A stretch of 64,000 bases of DNA from Paragonimus westermani (taxonomy: Eukaryota > Platyhelminthes > Trematoda > Plagiorchiida > Troglotrematidae), in contig QNGE01003760.1 in the NCBI GenBank assembly GCA_008508345.1, forward strand, positions 8,726-72,725, read 5' to 3'. A model generated the notes under the pieces. It saw only the letters and a program-made list of their open reading frames with translations, was not told the origin of the DNA and made no database searches. A program made the translations under genes and the position numbers. Positions 36,831 to 48,800 of the stretch are shown here, in pieces (within the stretch, counting starts at the first letter, position 1; every line of letters begins with the position of its first letter).

Positions 36831-39800
36831 TGACTAATGCGGCAGGTCTGATAATTTTGGAAGAGACACAACTGTGAAAAATCTGGTCTTCGGTTGGATT
36901 CGCACCAGCGACAGAAACAGCATGTCCAGAAGCAGCAAAGACTCCATCAGCTGATCTACGAAGCCGAGCTGAAAGCTCAGGAAATTCTCATTTAGACTCA
37001 GTTACCGCCCAACCTCCTGTGACGTGAAATCCACCACATAACCCAACAGATTGTCCAGGTGGGGTTTCTCAGTCAGTTCATGCTGGAATCCACCAACGCA
37101 ACCGACAAACATTAAAAGCATATCACTGATAAGTAAGTTCCGGTTGGTTCTTCTGACGAGCGCACCTGCTTCATTCGCGAATCTCCATCATTCATGACAT
37201 AACGAAGACGTTCGATTGTTGATTAGTACGTTTTTACAATGCTTGGTCTACAGGTCTGAGACGTGATCTTTTCATACGGAAGATGCACGTAAGCTCTCTG
37301 TGTTCACAAGTGTTTCCACCGGTTAGTCTGTGTGATACAGACCATGGGCAGCTCGACAGTCTTCCCGTGCCTATTTGGCGAATATGTTTTTCGATCGATG
37401 ACTATGACAAGGGGAGAACGCAGTTTACACCGGTTAAATTAGCTACTTCATGTGTCGACGATATCTTCCGCACTTCACACTGTTTAACGTAGCTGTTCTT
37501 GGTTGGAGGAAACCACAAGCTGGCTGGTCGACGGACTGTGACATCTTTGACCGCCCCACTGCATGTGCTTTGGAGACACCGACTGTTGGGCTAAGGAATG
37601 CATGACCATCTTATAATACTCGGAATTAGGGACTTCGAATAGCCCTAGAAATCGTACTTTATTGAAACCTCCCACACAACTAATACGGAGAAGATCTGGT
37701 ACTAGCAGAAGTGAGCAGTTATTCATGAGTTGCGAGGCCGAATTTGTGGATGTACAACAGTATTAAAGAAGTCAGTCTGTCATTAGCTGATCGTATTAGC
37801 ACATGCAAAGTCACAAACTGTATGTTAATTGGTGCAATACGGATCAAACAAATGGGTGAATAACGGAAGGCACAACACTGAGACTGTTCGTCCAATCCTG
37901 ATACGGTAACTTCAACACGACATTTGGATTGGCCGCTTATCAAATCTTCCGTTGTGTCGGAGTTTTGATAAGCATTGAATCAAGTAGATTTCCACCACAA
38001 ATCCGCAAAGCTGGTTGGAATCGGTGTCAGACGTGACAGTGTATCGCAGTGGCTTGCAGGACTTTACCCGCACTAGTTACACCTTTTTGCCAAGTTTTTC
38101 TCCGCACATTATTATTTGTCAGCCGGTCACTTTTGTGGACTACCATCAAACAGTTGAATCACCGTGTAACTGGGATATAATGCTTTGCCAGTGCACGGCA
38201 TTGGTCCAGAGCGCTGTGCTGACCGGGGTTTCGTTCCTGTTAGGTGCGACCACATAAACGTGCCAAAGGCGTGTTTGTAGTATAACTTCTTGTTGCAGCA
38301 ACATCATCTAACTAAGAAAGAAGGGGGATCGATACAGTGCTCTCAAAGAAGTGTAATTCGGTCGCGCCGTTGACGGTTTAACCATCGTTTTGTTCATTGC
38401 TTGTTCGACCTAATCAGGCTGCTTGTTTGTGTGTCATTTACTCGAGTGGAATCCGTTAGGAAACTTTATATTTGTCTCGTGCGTCAGGCTTTCTAGTCCA
38501 ATGCTCTGGGTGGACTACCTCAAATCACACGGCCAAGACAATGTTTTAACTACTCTAACCGTTTATATCTGCCCCCCTCGAGAAGTCATTTTCTGAACTC
38601 CAAAAGTGAGTCTGGCGATCGTGTTAAAATGGGAGTTACATTGAATTGATTGGATTCCATTGAGTGGTTGATTGCCTACTGTCAGAATTAGCACACTAGC
38701 AGAAGTCTCCCGACTCAAGCCAGAAGAGTGTTGTGTATTCATTACTTCGGCGTGCGTGTGTTCAGATGCCACCAAGAATGTGACGCCCTCGCTGATCTTT
38801 TGAAGTTGGCTACAGAAATGTCTAAACTATTGGCGGTTTGAATGCCCGGCCTGTTCATGTTCATCCAGAAGGGTAATTATTAGGAGGTATGTTTGATGTT
38901 GAGGCGCAACGCATTGACAACAGTTGGTACTGCGGTGAATGATATATATATATATATACTTAAATTAATCGAAAAAGAGGGCAGACACTGAGTGGTGAAC
39001 GATTTATTGTGACGTTTCAAATCCACACTAGGATCCATTATCAAACAAATAAATGTGTCGGAATGAGATTGTTCTACCGCTCACCGTGTCCGTCTGTCTC
39101 CGCTCGGTTTTCGTTTCACCGTCAACGATGCCGACCTAGTGGCCGTCTATGTCAACGTGTCGATTGAACGAATTCCGCGAATAGAGTTTCCACTAAAAGC
39201 CGTTTCATTTTCATTTTCGCCCGCGCGACCACTTTTGCATGGTCTATGTTGACCTCGCAGTGGTGCCACAGTTGTGATCTAGGGTGGGCTTGTCGCAAGA
39301 TATCGACACCAAATTTACTACGAATGAAGTCGAACAGTTTGGGCGTCGTGTTTAACACGTTATTGATAAACAGATTGGAAATAACACAACGTTACGAGCA
39401 AGTTGTTATACTCTACGTTTCAACCACCTCGTGTGACCTTCCTCAGGAGTTGTGTTGTGTTGTTCCCAATCTGTTTATCGGCTCATCGCACTGCTAATTT
39501 GCGTTCGTGCACACGTGTGCGCAGCTGTTTGCCTGTCTTCCCCACATACTGTTGGTCACACCCGAGGCATGGAATCGCGTAGACCACGCCATACTGTTCA
39601 TATGGTTCTACATAGTGTTCATCAGAGCAGAACGGAGTGTTGAGCTTGATTTGTGTGATATTTGGATGCCCAGTGGTTGCAGCATCCTTTGTACTGCTTC
39701 AGATGTGCCGTGAATATATGGCACTGTCATTCGTGTTCTAGGTTTTGCACGTTCACCTCATGTGGACCCTCTGATAGCTGCCTTTATGAAACTACTGGGG

Positions 39801-42800
39801 TACCCATTAGAAGCAAACAGTTTGAACAAGTGTTTTCGTTCTTGTCTTCTGAGTTCGGGCGAGCTACAGTGTGTGTCTGCACGTCGAAATAATGTTCGCA
39901 CACAGCTTTTGAGTTGACATGGTGGATGATTGCTGTCGAATCTGAGAATGACATCAGTTGTTGTCGGTTTACGATAGACAGTGGTTTCAAGCTTGCCATC
40001 AGGTCGTCTTATGATCAGTACATCGAGAAATGCCAGGCGTGAGTTCTTTTCTTTCTCGCGTGTAAAGATTATCCCATCTATTACGTTATTCAGATAGCTG
40101 TGGAACTGGTCAAGCTAAGTCCGAGGTAAAACAACAATTGTATCATCCACATATAGGAGCCACACCTTAGGTTTGAATGTCTGGAAGAATTCAGATTCGA
40201 AGTGTTTCATTACGGCGTCAGCAAGCAATCCTAATATATATGTGAGCCCATTGGTGTGCCTCTCTTCTGCAAGTAGACTCGGCCGTCAAATTGTAGGTAA
40301 GTCTCCATTTTGGAGTATTGTCCTGTTCCCGGATCCTGCTGTTATTTGTGCTAATTTCCTTCCGTTTGTGTTCAGAGGCTTTTCGCTCATGCGCCCAAGC
40401 TTGTCAGCTAGCATTTGGGCGAGGAATTTGTTGGGAAAATTTACCGGGTGTACTGCTGCAGACTGTACAAATCAGATGGAATGCGAAAACCTAAGGAACA
40501 CAGAACGAACCACAGCTCATGTGAAGCTGGTCGTAAAGACATAACTGTGCGTTTAGATTTCTGTCGCGTCGATGAACCTTGTAACCAAATTTCGCTTGAC
40601 CCCACCTGGTTCTGATTAGGACAACAATTGTCTTGAATTTTTACACAAAGTGACTAAACGTGTGCAGACATGGTGATCACCATTTTGTCGAGAGATCGAA
40701 AGAGAGGACATGGTTCTCAATACCTGGGAATGACTGAGTGCTTTACTTCATGCCTCCCTGTTGATTTAGTCGTCGGTCCAGTTTTGGGGTTGTTACACGT
40801 TTTATCACTACCTAGTTGCGGCGACTTGATGGATAAGCTGAAAATTTTGTGGAACAGTTCGGGCTACTTTTATCGGACTTTGCAGGCACTGGGACTCGCA
40901 TCGTATTTGTTGCGTTCTAGACGACCGTTGGCTGAAATGAAAAGCAACTTTGGAGCCTGTGTTGTTGACGTCTAACAGGGCGCATACGTTCTACTTCTGG
41001 TGGTCCTAATAAAAATCTATCAGAACTGATAAACCATTCACCCTGGGGAATTGAAGAGGTACATTGTGGTCGCTGTTGTTTAAGAGTTATTCCATTTTTA
41101 AAATACGGCGTACCAAATCTGTGACGTAACCACAAAGATCTCAGCATTCTGCATATAGCCCTTCCATGTTGCTCACTGCGCTTGTGTCGCGCCACCCCTC
41201 AAACCCACCAGTAGCGGAATACGTGGAAATTAAGCAGGATTCCAGTTGAACCGTGAATTAATCACGTTTTTTACTCTGCGATAGATCTTAGAGCATCACG
41301 ACTCTTTTAGGTCGTCAACAGTTACGATTTTTTGGGTCCAAAAGCCACCTTTCGTTGTCTCACTGCTAGAACATCATGAAGCGACTTTCATGAACAAGGG
41401 AGAAATAAGTTGGTCTGCTGTGACCAGCGTACCTTACTATTATAAACAAAGTGAATTTTCACTGCAACTTTCTCGGTTGTTCATCCCCCACAAGTAGCGT
41501 TTCCCAGGGGTGTCCGATCTTCTTCGTTCTGTTTAACTTTATCACGGACGACATTATGGGGAAGACGCCTGCTGATTCTAACTTGGCTGACAGTTTCCCA
41601 GCACTCTGCTAAATGGTGTGGAGTACGCGGATGACCTTGATTTACTTGCAAATCAGTTTGGGGTTTCTGATGGACTCTCTGACCGTTTCAGCGCCAAGAG
41701 TGGCGTATTTCAAGGCTGTCCACTTCCACCATCTTTGTTTTATTTCGTCATGGGTGAACTAATGGAGGACTCTCTACGGTACTCGCAAGATACCGGCGTG
41801 GACCTCCCACCTGGTGCAAGACTGACTGATCTTGATTATGCTGACGACAAAGTATTGCTGTTTGACAATGCTGAGCTGTATTTCGCACTTTGACACGTAC
41901 TTCGGCATAAGCCTAGCAGTCTCAAATTGCAAAATGCTTCTGCAAAATTAGTGTGATTATGTCGATTTGGTGTTAGATAATGTAGTCATGGAAGTTGTTG
42001 ACCGTTTTGTATACCTGGGGAGTTGCGTCGGCGGTTGCGGAGGTATAGGGAATGAAATAGAAGCGCGTATCTCTAAGGCTTGGACGGTATTCGCTAATCA
42101 CACACCTCTGGCGAAAGAGGGATATCTCTGAGACAAAGTTTGCACATACAACGCGAGAGTGGGTGCCTTATTCCTTTGCGGTAGTGAAACTTGGTCGTTT
42201 GGTGTAGGCGACGTGAACCGTCTTGAGATATTTGACCACGGATTTCTGTGTTCAGTCGCTCGTATCGGGTGGCGCGAACGAGCAAACAACGAGGAGGTTA
42301 TGAAGTGGTCATTTGGTGGTGACTACCGAGCGATTTCTTTTGTTCATTCCTTACATTTGCACAGACTTGGATGGTTAGGTCACGTACTAAGGATTTCAGC
42401 TAGCCGCCTGTCACACGGACCACCCTTTGTCGGTGCTACGGCTGACTGACTAAGGTGCGAGATGGACAGGTGGTGACCTGGTGTAGAGAAATGAAGTCGC
42501 TCACGAAGGGATTAGCTATGGTAGGTTGGGTTCGTCTCGCGTGCTGCGGCTCTCGCATCTCGCGGAGTCGGTTGTTGGAGACTCTAGTTGAGATGGCGGC
42601 AAACCGAGCTCAGTGGCGTGAGTGTTGTCGTTGTTTGGGCGAGTTTTCCGTGAACTGAGTGCATTTACTGGCGAGCGGGAATGAGATCCGTAAGGAAGCT
42701 GATTTTCTGGTGACGCCTTGCTTTTACTTATAGTTTTGGATAGTATAGGCACCTTGATTTTGAATGTTTGAATATCGGCGTGACTGTTTTTAGTAGTTGG

Positions 42801-45800
42801 GTCCCTTCCCCTCCCTTTCTTTTTTCTTCTGTCCTCCTGTACATGGTTTTCTTGTTTTTCTTCGTTTGTGTGGCAGTTAAGCATCAGCGTGAACCACTGA
42901 TATATTAATGATTATGATGATGATGGTGGTGATGATGATGATTGACTTAGTTATATGTGCGCCGTAGGCCTTTAAACCTTGTTGCGGAGTATGAATGACC
43001 ACACTTGTGAGTAGCTGTTGGGCTCTGGAACTTCCAAGTATCTAGTACAGCCTGAAAACTGAGACACTCTTTCTCTTGCAAAATGCATGTTTCTTGGGCG
43101 CGTTGCAAATTATAAACTGTTTTTAATGTAGTGCTTGTATTTTGTTGCTTTGTCTATGCCGAGTGAACAGTCGCATGAAATTTGCCGTGGACTGAACTGA
43201 TTTCGCGAACTGACTTTCAGATGTTTGTTCTCATGTGGTTATCTCCGTTTGGCTCATAGGATGGGTTTTCTTTATCCGTTGGTTTATCTCTTGTTTTCTA
43301 GTAGATTTCGAAGTAATATTCCTCTGTGGGTTGATCTGCTTTAGGCCGCAGTAAACGCCGCCAATGTTTCACGGGTTGTTAGCTCAACGACCTAACAAGA
43401 ATTGTCTTCATTTTTGTGGCCAGTGTTTGACAGTCTGGTTTGTGTTGTGCTTAGATCTCATGGAATTTGTTTTGTTTGTGCACAGGTGGATTTGTATCAA
43501 AAAGCTTTCTTTTCACTCGTTGCTCTTCTTGATTCCCTGTTGGTTTAACGTCACACTTCTTTCTTTTACCTTCCTATATAGAAACCACCAAATTTTTGTC
43601 AACAGTCAGCATTAACCTTATACCAAACTCCAAAAGTTACCGTGGACGAATCTGATTTCCCCACATCAGGCGATCAGACCAGCCTGTTCGCCGTCGCTGA
43701 TGGAAAAACCCTCCTTCAGTCAGCTGTTGGCCCTGACGCCGCGTCGTCGCCCACAGTTGCTTCACATATTTTGGATGAAGACGGCTGTGAAATTCGCAAA
43801 AAAAACACTTGGGTAAGGTGATCATCACGTTGCTATTATGCATTGATGACTACTTTTTGTGAACAAATGGACATGTCACGAATTAGAACAATCATGATGT
43901 TGATCTATTTAGTGCGCTGATCGACCAGAGGTTGTCTATATTCAGTGATTATGCCAATTAACAATTCGGGTCTGGTGGTCCCGGGTTTAAGTGTGTTCAG
44001 GTCACCGACGCTGTCCGCCACTCAGTCCACATCATATTTTAAGCCGTCTGATGCAACTACTTTTCTGCCTGCGTTGCGATTTCTTTGTCTGTTTTGAACG
44101 CATAGCCGTGATTTCAGATACTGCTTTGAATGTAACAGTGTACGTGTAGAGTTTGAAGTTTTCGCTGCTGCAGTTGCCTTTTCGGTGATGACGCTACCGG
44201 CCATCCAAATACAAATTGCTGCTCCGATCCCGTCTGACCTTTTCACTTCGGTTGGATAAGTTGAGTTATGTCCAAATTTCGTGCGACCTGTGACTACAAC
44301 CACACACAAAGTGCATGTTTGGTATGATAACAGTTGGCGGAAGACAGCGACCCAATGCAAGTCGATAATCGCAAAGTACACATATGTGGGCCGTGTGCTG
44401 TGGTGCGTCACATAAGTACACAGTATGTTACAAAGTACACGTCTAATGTCTACAAGTTACGATTTGACAGCACCAAAATGTGCTCGAAAAAGAAACAGTG
44501 CATACAGTGAGATTGGACTGGAGCGGTTTCCTGATTGGCGAAATTTCAGATAACCAATGTCTATGCACAAGCTGATGCTAGCGGAATTATGGTCGATCGG
44601 CGACGAGTAATCAAAAGTGACAATCAGCTACCACCTCGGACCTCTTTATAAGGGGTGGTGATTGAAGCAAGTTTGATCACGTTTCGTATTAGAACGTTCG
44701 AGCTGCTTAAGACAAGGTCGTGAAACGTAACACCAAACGAGCCAGTTAGAACGCAACGCGTTCCTTGCGTTAACACTGTTAGTTCTCCATAGAAAGGGTA
44801 TTGATTTTCTAATAAATTACGGTTGCTCGGTACCTCTGATACCACTGTTCTGATTTTCTCGACTGAGTAGCCCATTACACAACATTTTGTCAGAAGGCAA
44901 AAGTAAGCGCACATGCAAATTCCAAGGCGGTTCGTCGTCGTAACTACAACCCTTCCTCTCAAGGCGTTGAATGTGACGAACAGCAGCCGGTTGCCAGAAG
45001 CATCGCAGATGTGGACACTGAAGATCGATGACTTCTTTCTGTGTTAATTACTTTGTCTGAAGCATCAGAGGAACACTAATTGGCAGTGTTTCGGGATCGC
45101 AGTTGACATGAAGTCACACAGGTCTTCACAAATTCAACCTTTTCCGACCATGGAAACACGAGTGGCCTGGGTGCGGCTGTAAATAATTCCGGGGGATACT
45201 GTTTTGGTTGGGCGAATGGAACATTTGGATGTTTCCGGATTTTTTAAAGGATGCGTCGTCATGCATTATCTGTCGACCTATGTGTAACTGAAAGAGTCGG
45301 CTAGAGCGTAACGGTGAACCGGCCAATCAAAACGCAACGCGCTTGTTGCCCATAAGCATTCGTAAACACCGTTTGTTCTCCATTGTTCTTGTAATAAATC
45401 GAGAGTTGTTAGTGCCACCAAGGCCACTGTTAGTCTGATTCTCTCGACTTGGTAGCCCAGTATGTCATCACTTAAGGAAAACGCTTGTTGTTAAACTGCG
45501 CACGTGTCTATCGAATCTGTACTTTAGGGTCTTCTAATCGTTCATTCATTCAACCTCCATAGTCAGTAGCCCGTCCAATCTTCACTCAAGGTTTCCGTCG
45601 CAACAAATTCCGTGTTTAGTGAACTAGTCGGTCACCCATTGTACACCGGTTGACTGGTAAAGTGATGTGTAACCCTACAATCTTTCTCACTTAACACTCC
45701 TGAGAAAGGTCACCCGAGGTGGTTGAAACGTAGAGTATTAAAACTTGCTACTAACGTTGTGTTATTCTGAGTATGTTTATCACAAACATGTTAAACACGA

Positions 45801-48800
45801 CACCCAGACAGTTCGACTACATTCGTACTGAATTTGTTGGGATATTTTACAATTTGGTCGGTACACCCCTACATTTAGGCGACTTTAAACGTGCAGATCG
45901 ATCCACCGAATCGAACCCACCTTTACACTCGAGAAATACGGCAGCTGTTGACCGACAGCACATATGACGCTACTCCAGAATGTGGTGAAGAAGAAAAATC
46001 TGACTGAAGCATCTCTGTCCATAACACAAACCTGTCTGATCTTCCCTTAACGTTTGCCTACGCAGCTGCAGTGAGGCGACGAAGTAGGACGGATCGCAGA
46101 ACCCTATAAATGACTGGGATCAAACTAATTCCCCTATGGCTTTCGCAAGAGCCAAGGACTCCGCTCTTGAACATAGAAACTACCACTGAGTGACTCCAGC
46201 ACGGAGGGATGGTCTAAATCGTCCACACACAAGCTAAAACAACTAAGTCAAAGCCCTTACCAACACTTCCCCCACCTTCTTTGATGAGTGCTGGCACGAG
46301 ATCATGTGAGCCAGCAGCCCTATTAAGTTTAAGAACCGAAATCCGACCACGGACCTCAGTCTTAGTGAATGGTTCTAAGATTACCGACCAAGGTTTTACA
46401 TCATAAGCTTGTGTTGACAACACAGTAGAAGTAGGAGGCCAGCTAACTTAACCCTCAAAGTGTTTCGCCCATCGCTCTAACCTTCTAGATTTATTACAGA
46501 CGAGTGCGCCATCTGCCTCGCCGATAGCTTCAATGACAGGCATGATTTGGAGAATGAGGGCGCCAAGTACGGCAACGACGTGCACGATGCCTAAAACTAG
46601 CGCTGGCTAAAAACAGCTTATGCTCAGTGCACAGCTGCAACAATCGTCCGCCAGTATCCGACGGATATGCTATCCCAAACCTGTCACCTAAACGAGACAC
46701 GGCCTCACCAAGTCGCCCGACCTGGGCATTCGTATCTCCAGCCAGCACGACTATGTCAGAACCACGTGTCGGCCGAAACAGAGCGGCCAGATTCGCATAG
46801 AAGCCATCTTTGACGCCGGCGTCACTACAGCCAGTTGGTGCATAAACAGGCAACGAAAAGATTTCCGAAGGTTTTTGCGTGTAGAGCTGACCTCAACAGA
46901 ACCTGTCAGGTGGACGGCACAAAGTCTACTTTTAGCAGGAATCAAGTCTGCTAGTGTGGCTGTGACGGTCGTGTTGAGGACTATACCTACTCCATCATGA
47001 CCAGTGGAGGCGGCCTTGGATTTACCTGATGACCATAATTTGTATCGGCTAGACAGTTCGGGTGCTATTCTATACGTTAGCTACTTTCCTGGCCTCTAGT
47101 CTCCGAAATACAGCAGACATCGACATTCAACGAGTCTAGCGCTCGCGTTAGAGCGGCGTGTTGACCTATGTGTGTTTGAATGCGAACGTTGAAAGCACCT
47201 ATGGCAATTCACATCCTAGGTCTAAGAAAGGTACGAGGGAGGCTTGGGGTTGAATGGTAAGAGATGGGACTTACCCACACAGTGTTACTATGATCAGCTA
47301 TATCTGTTGTGGGAGTTGCAGAGTAATCACCGGTAATGGGGATCGTGAAGAGCCTGAGAGCTCCATTTGATAGGACACCGGGGAGAGAGGTTAGCAGCAG
47401 TATGTTTTCGCCTATCCACTCTGCTGTATACAGCGGATAGAGCGGCCCGGTTTACACTGCTAGACAGCCGATGCAGTATGGAATTAAGTGTTGTGATTAT
47501 TCGTAGTTGTGTGGGGTGAGATACTGTTACGACGCCCAGACCTAGACAGGACGATCAGGGTTCTCAACCGAAGCCTTTTGCTCAAAAGCCTGTACCGCAA
47601 GGCAGCGGGTGGGTGACAGTGTAGCAGAGCTGGTACGTTTTCCGGGAAAATATGCCAACCTTCTTCCAACCCCCAACCTGGAGGACCAGCAGACTGTGTC
47701 TCACCGCATCTCTGCTATTTTGCCTGTCATGTCTTTGTGGCGCTATCGGTGTAATTGTTAGGTTTTGCAGTACAGCGCAACATTTTATGTAGTCGCGTTA
47801 TCGGTTTTTAGCCTTGTGAAGGGAGAGTGTTATGTTCAGTGCATCTGCAAGAGATGTTTGAACAAGGTTTAGTGAAAATGCATGTTCTCAGGTATTAACG
47901 TAACCACTAGATTTGTGGAATCCACGGCTCCGTATAGATCTGTTTTGCGGCTTCATATTATCCCGGATGGTGTTTTGGTGTTCAGTTCGTGTTTTGTTTG
48001 TGGAGTGGAAGTGGATAGTACTCAGTAACTGACACACTCGATAGTATTCTTTCAGGACTTGTATCGCTCAGTTAAACAATTCAAGTGAGAAGCAAGACTG
48101 ACCCAAATGACCTGATCCTTTACTTAGATCTGTACGTTCTGATCCCTTTTTGGGGCCCATTAACTTTTATAACTGACGTATTTTCTGGCGTCGTCACACT
48201 ACCCTAAATGTCGCCACCTCATATGTGTGTTATTGTGGCAGGCTGCAGCTACTCATGCTGTTCGAACACCGCCATTTTTTCCTCGTCGTCGCGGTTTTAG
48301 CCGGTCGGTGAATCACTGCGTCGTACACATTGTTTTGCACTGTTGGTCGTGCTCATGCCGCATTTCCTTACATCGGATATTTTGCTGTGGCAGTGCTGTC
48401 AGTCACCTGTCACCGATTGTTTCCTGTATAAGAGTCACTTGCAAACTATAACAAAGTGTTGGTTGAACGATCCACGTAAGTCTGATTAGACGTTGAGGTT
48501 GTGTGTGGAACCCTGATTTGCCGGTTCTTTAAAATTCAGTGCTACTACGTACCCTGTGCTGTTTGCTCTAAAGTATTGCTGCTTTGAAGTCCATTTTGCT
48601 GGTGGTATTATTTTGGTACTCTTTATACCTTCATATTGGGTTACATTGTGCCTAACAGGTTACTCTTCCGACTTTTCGCAGCCAGATAAAAAACTGCTTG
48701 GACACTCATTTAATGACCCCCATTCGCAAATGACCGTTGTGCCGGCTGGCCGCAATCCATCCAGCAGTCATTCTCAGCGTGGTAGCCATGCGCAATCGGA

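Larger units (their letters stand above)
38960..40570 (-). mobile_element. Penelope-like element A (RT plus GIY-YIG endonuclease), decayed
   Basis: On the minus strand the RT palm reads [15 protein letters not shown], then [19 protein letters not shown], with YVDD at 40142-40153. Next come [20 protein letters not shown] and [10 protein letters not shown] near 40000. These RGTPMGSP, YVDDT and FLDVLI blocks mark Penelope-like RTs. Downstream, in broken frames at 39690-39500, lies the GIY-YIG endonuclease region (RTC..RLRDSMP, then QTAAHTCAR). Its better-preserved homologue is in copy B. Then come a hammerhead-like fold (39365-39482) and a second one (39000-39055). Several stops and shifts make it inactive. 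It lies in HIP1 intron 5, antisense to the gene. Confidence 0.88.

Noticed and set aside
37600..37850. Possible solo LTR on the minus strand
   Set aside because: Only a polyadenylation-like signal was seen; no TG..CA ends, partner copy or target duplication could be found.
48661..48681. Alternative acceptor ctaacag for HIP1 exon g
   Set aside because: In the required phase it gives an early stop (after about 24 codons), while the ttcgcag acceptor stays open and keeps phase with exon h.
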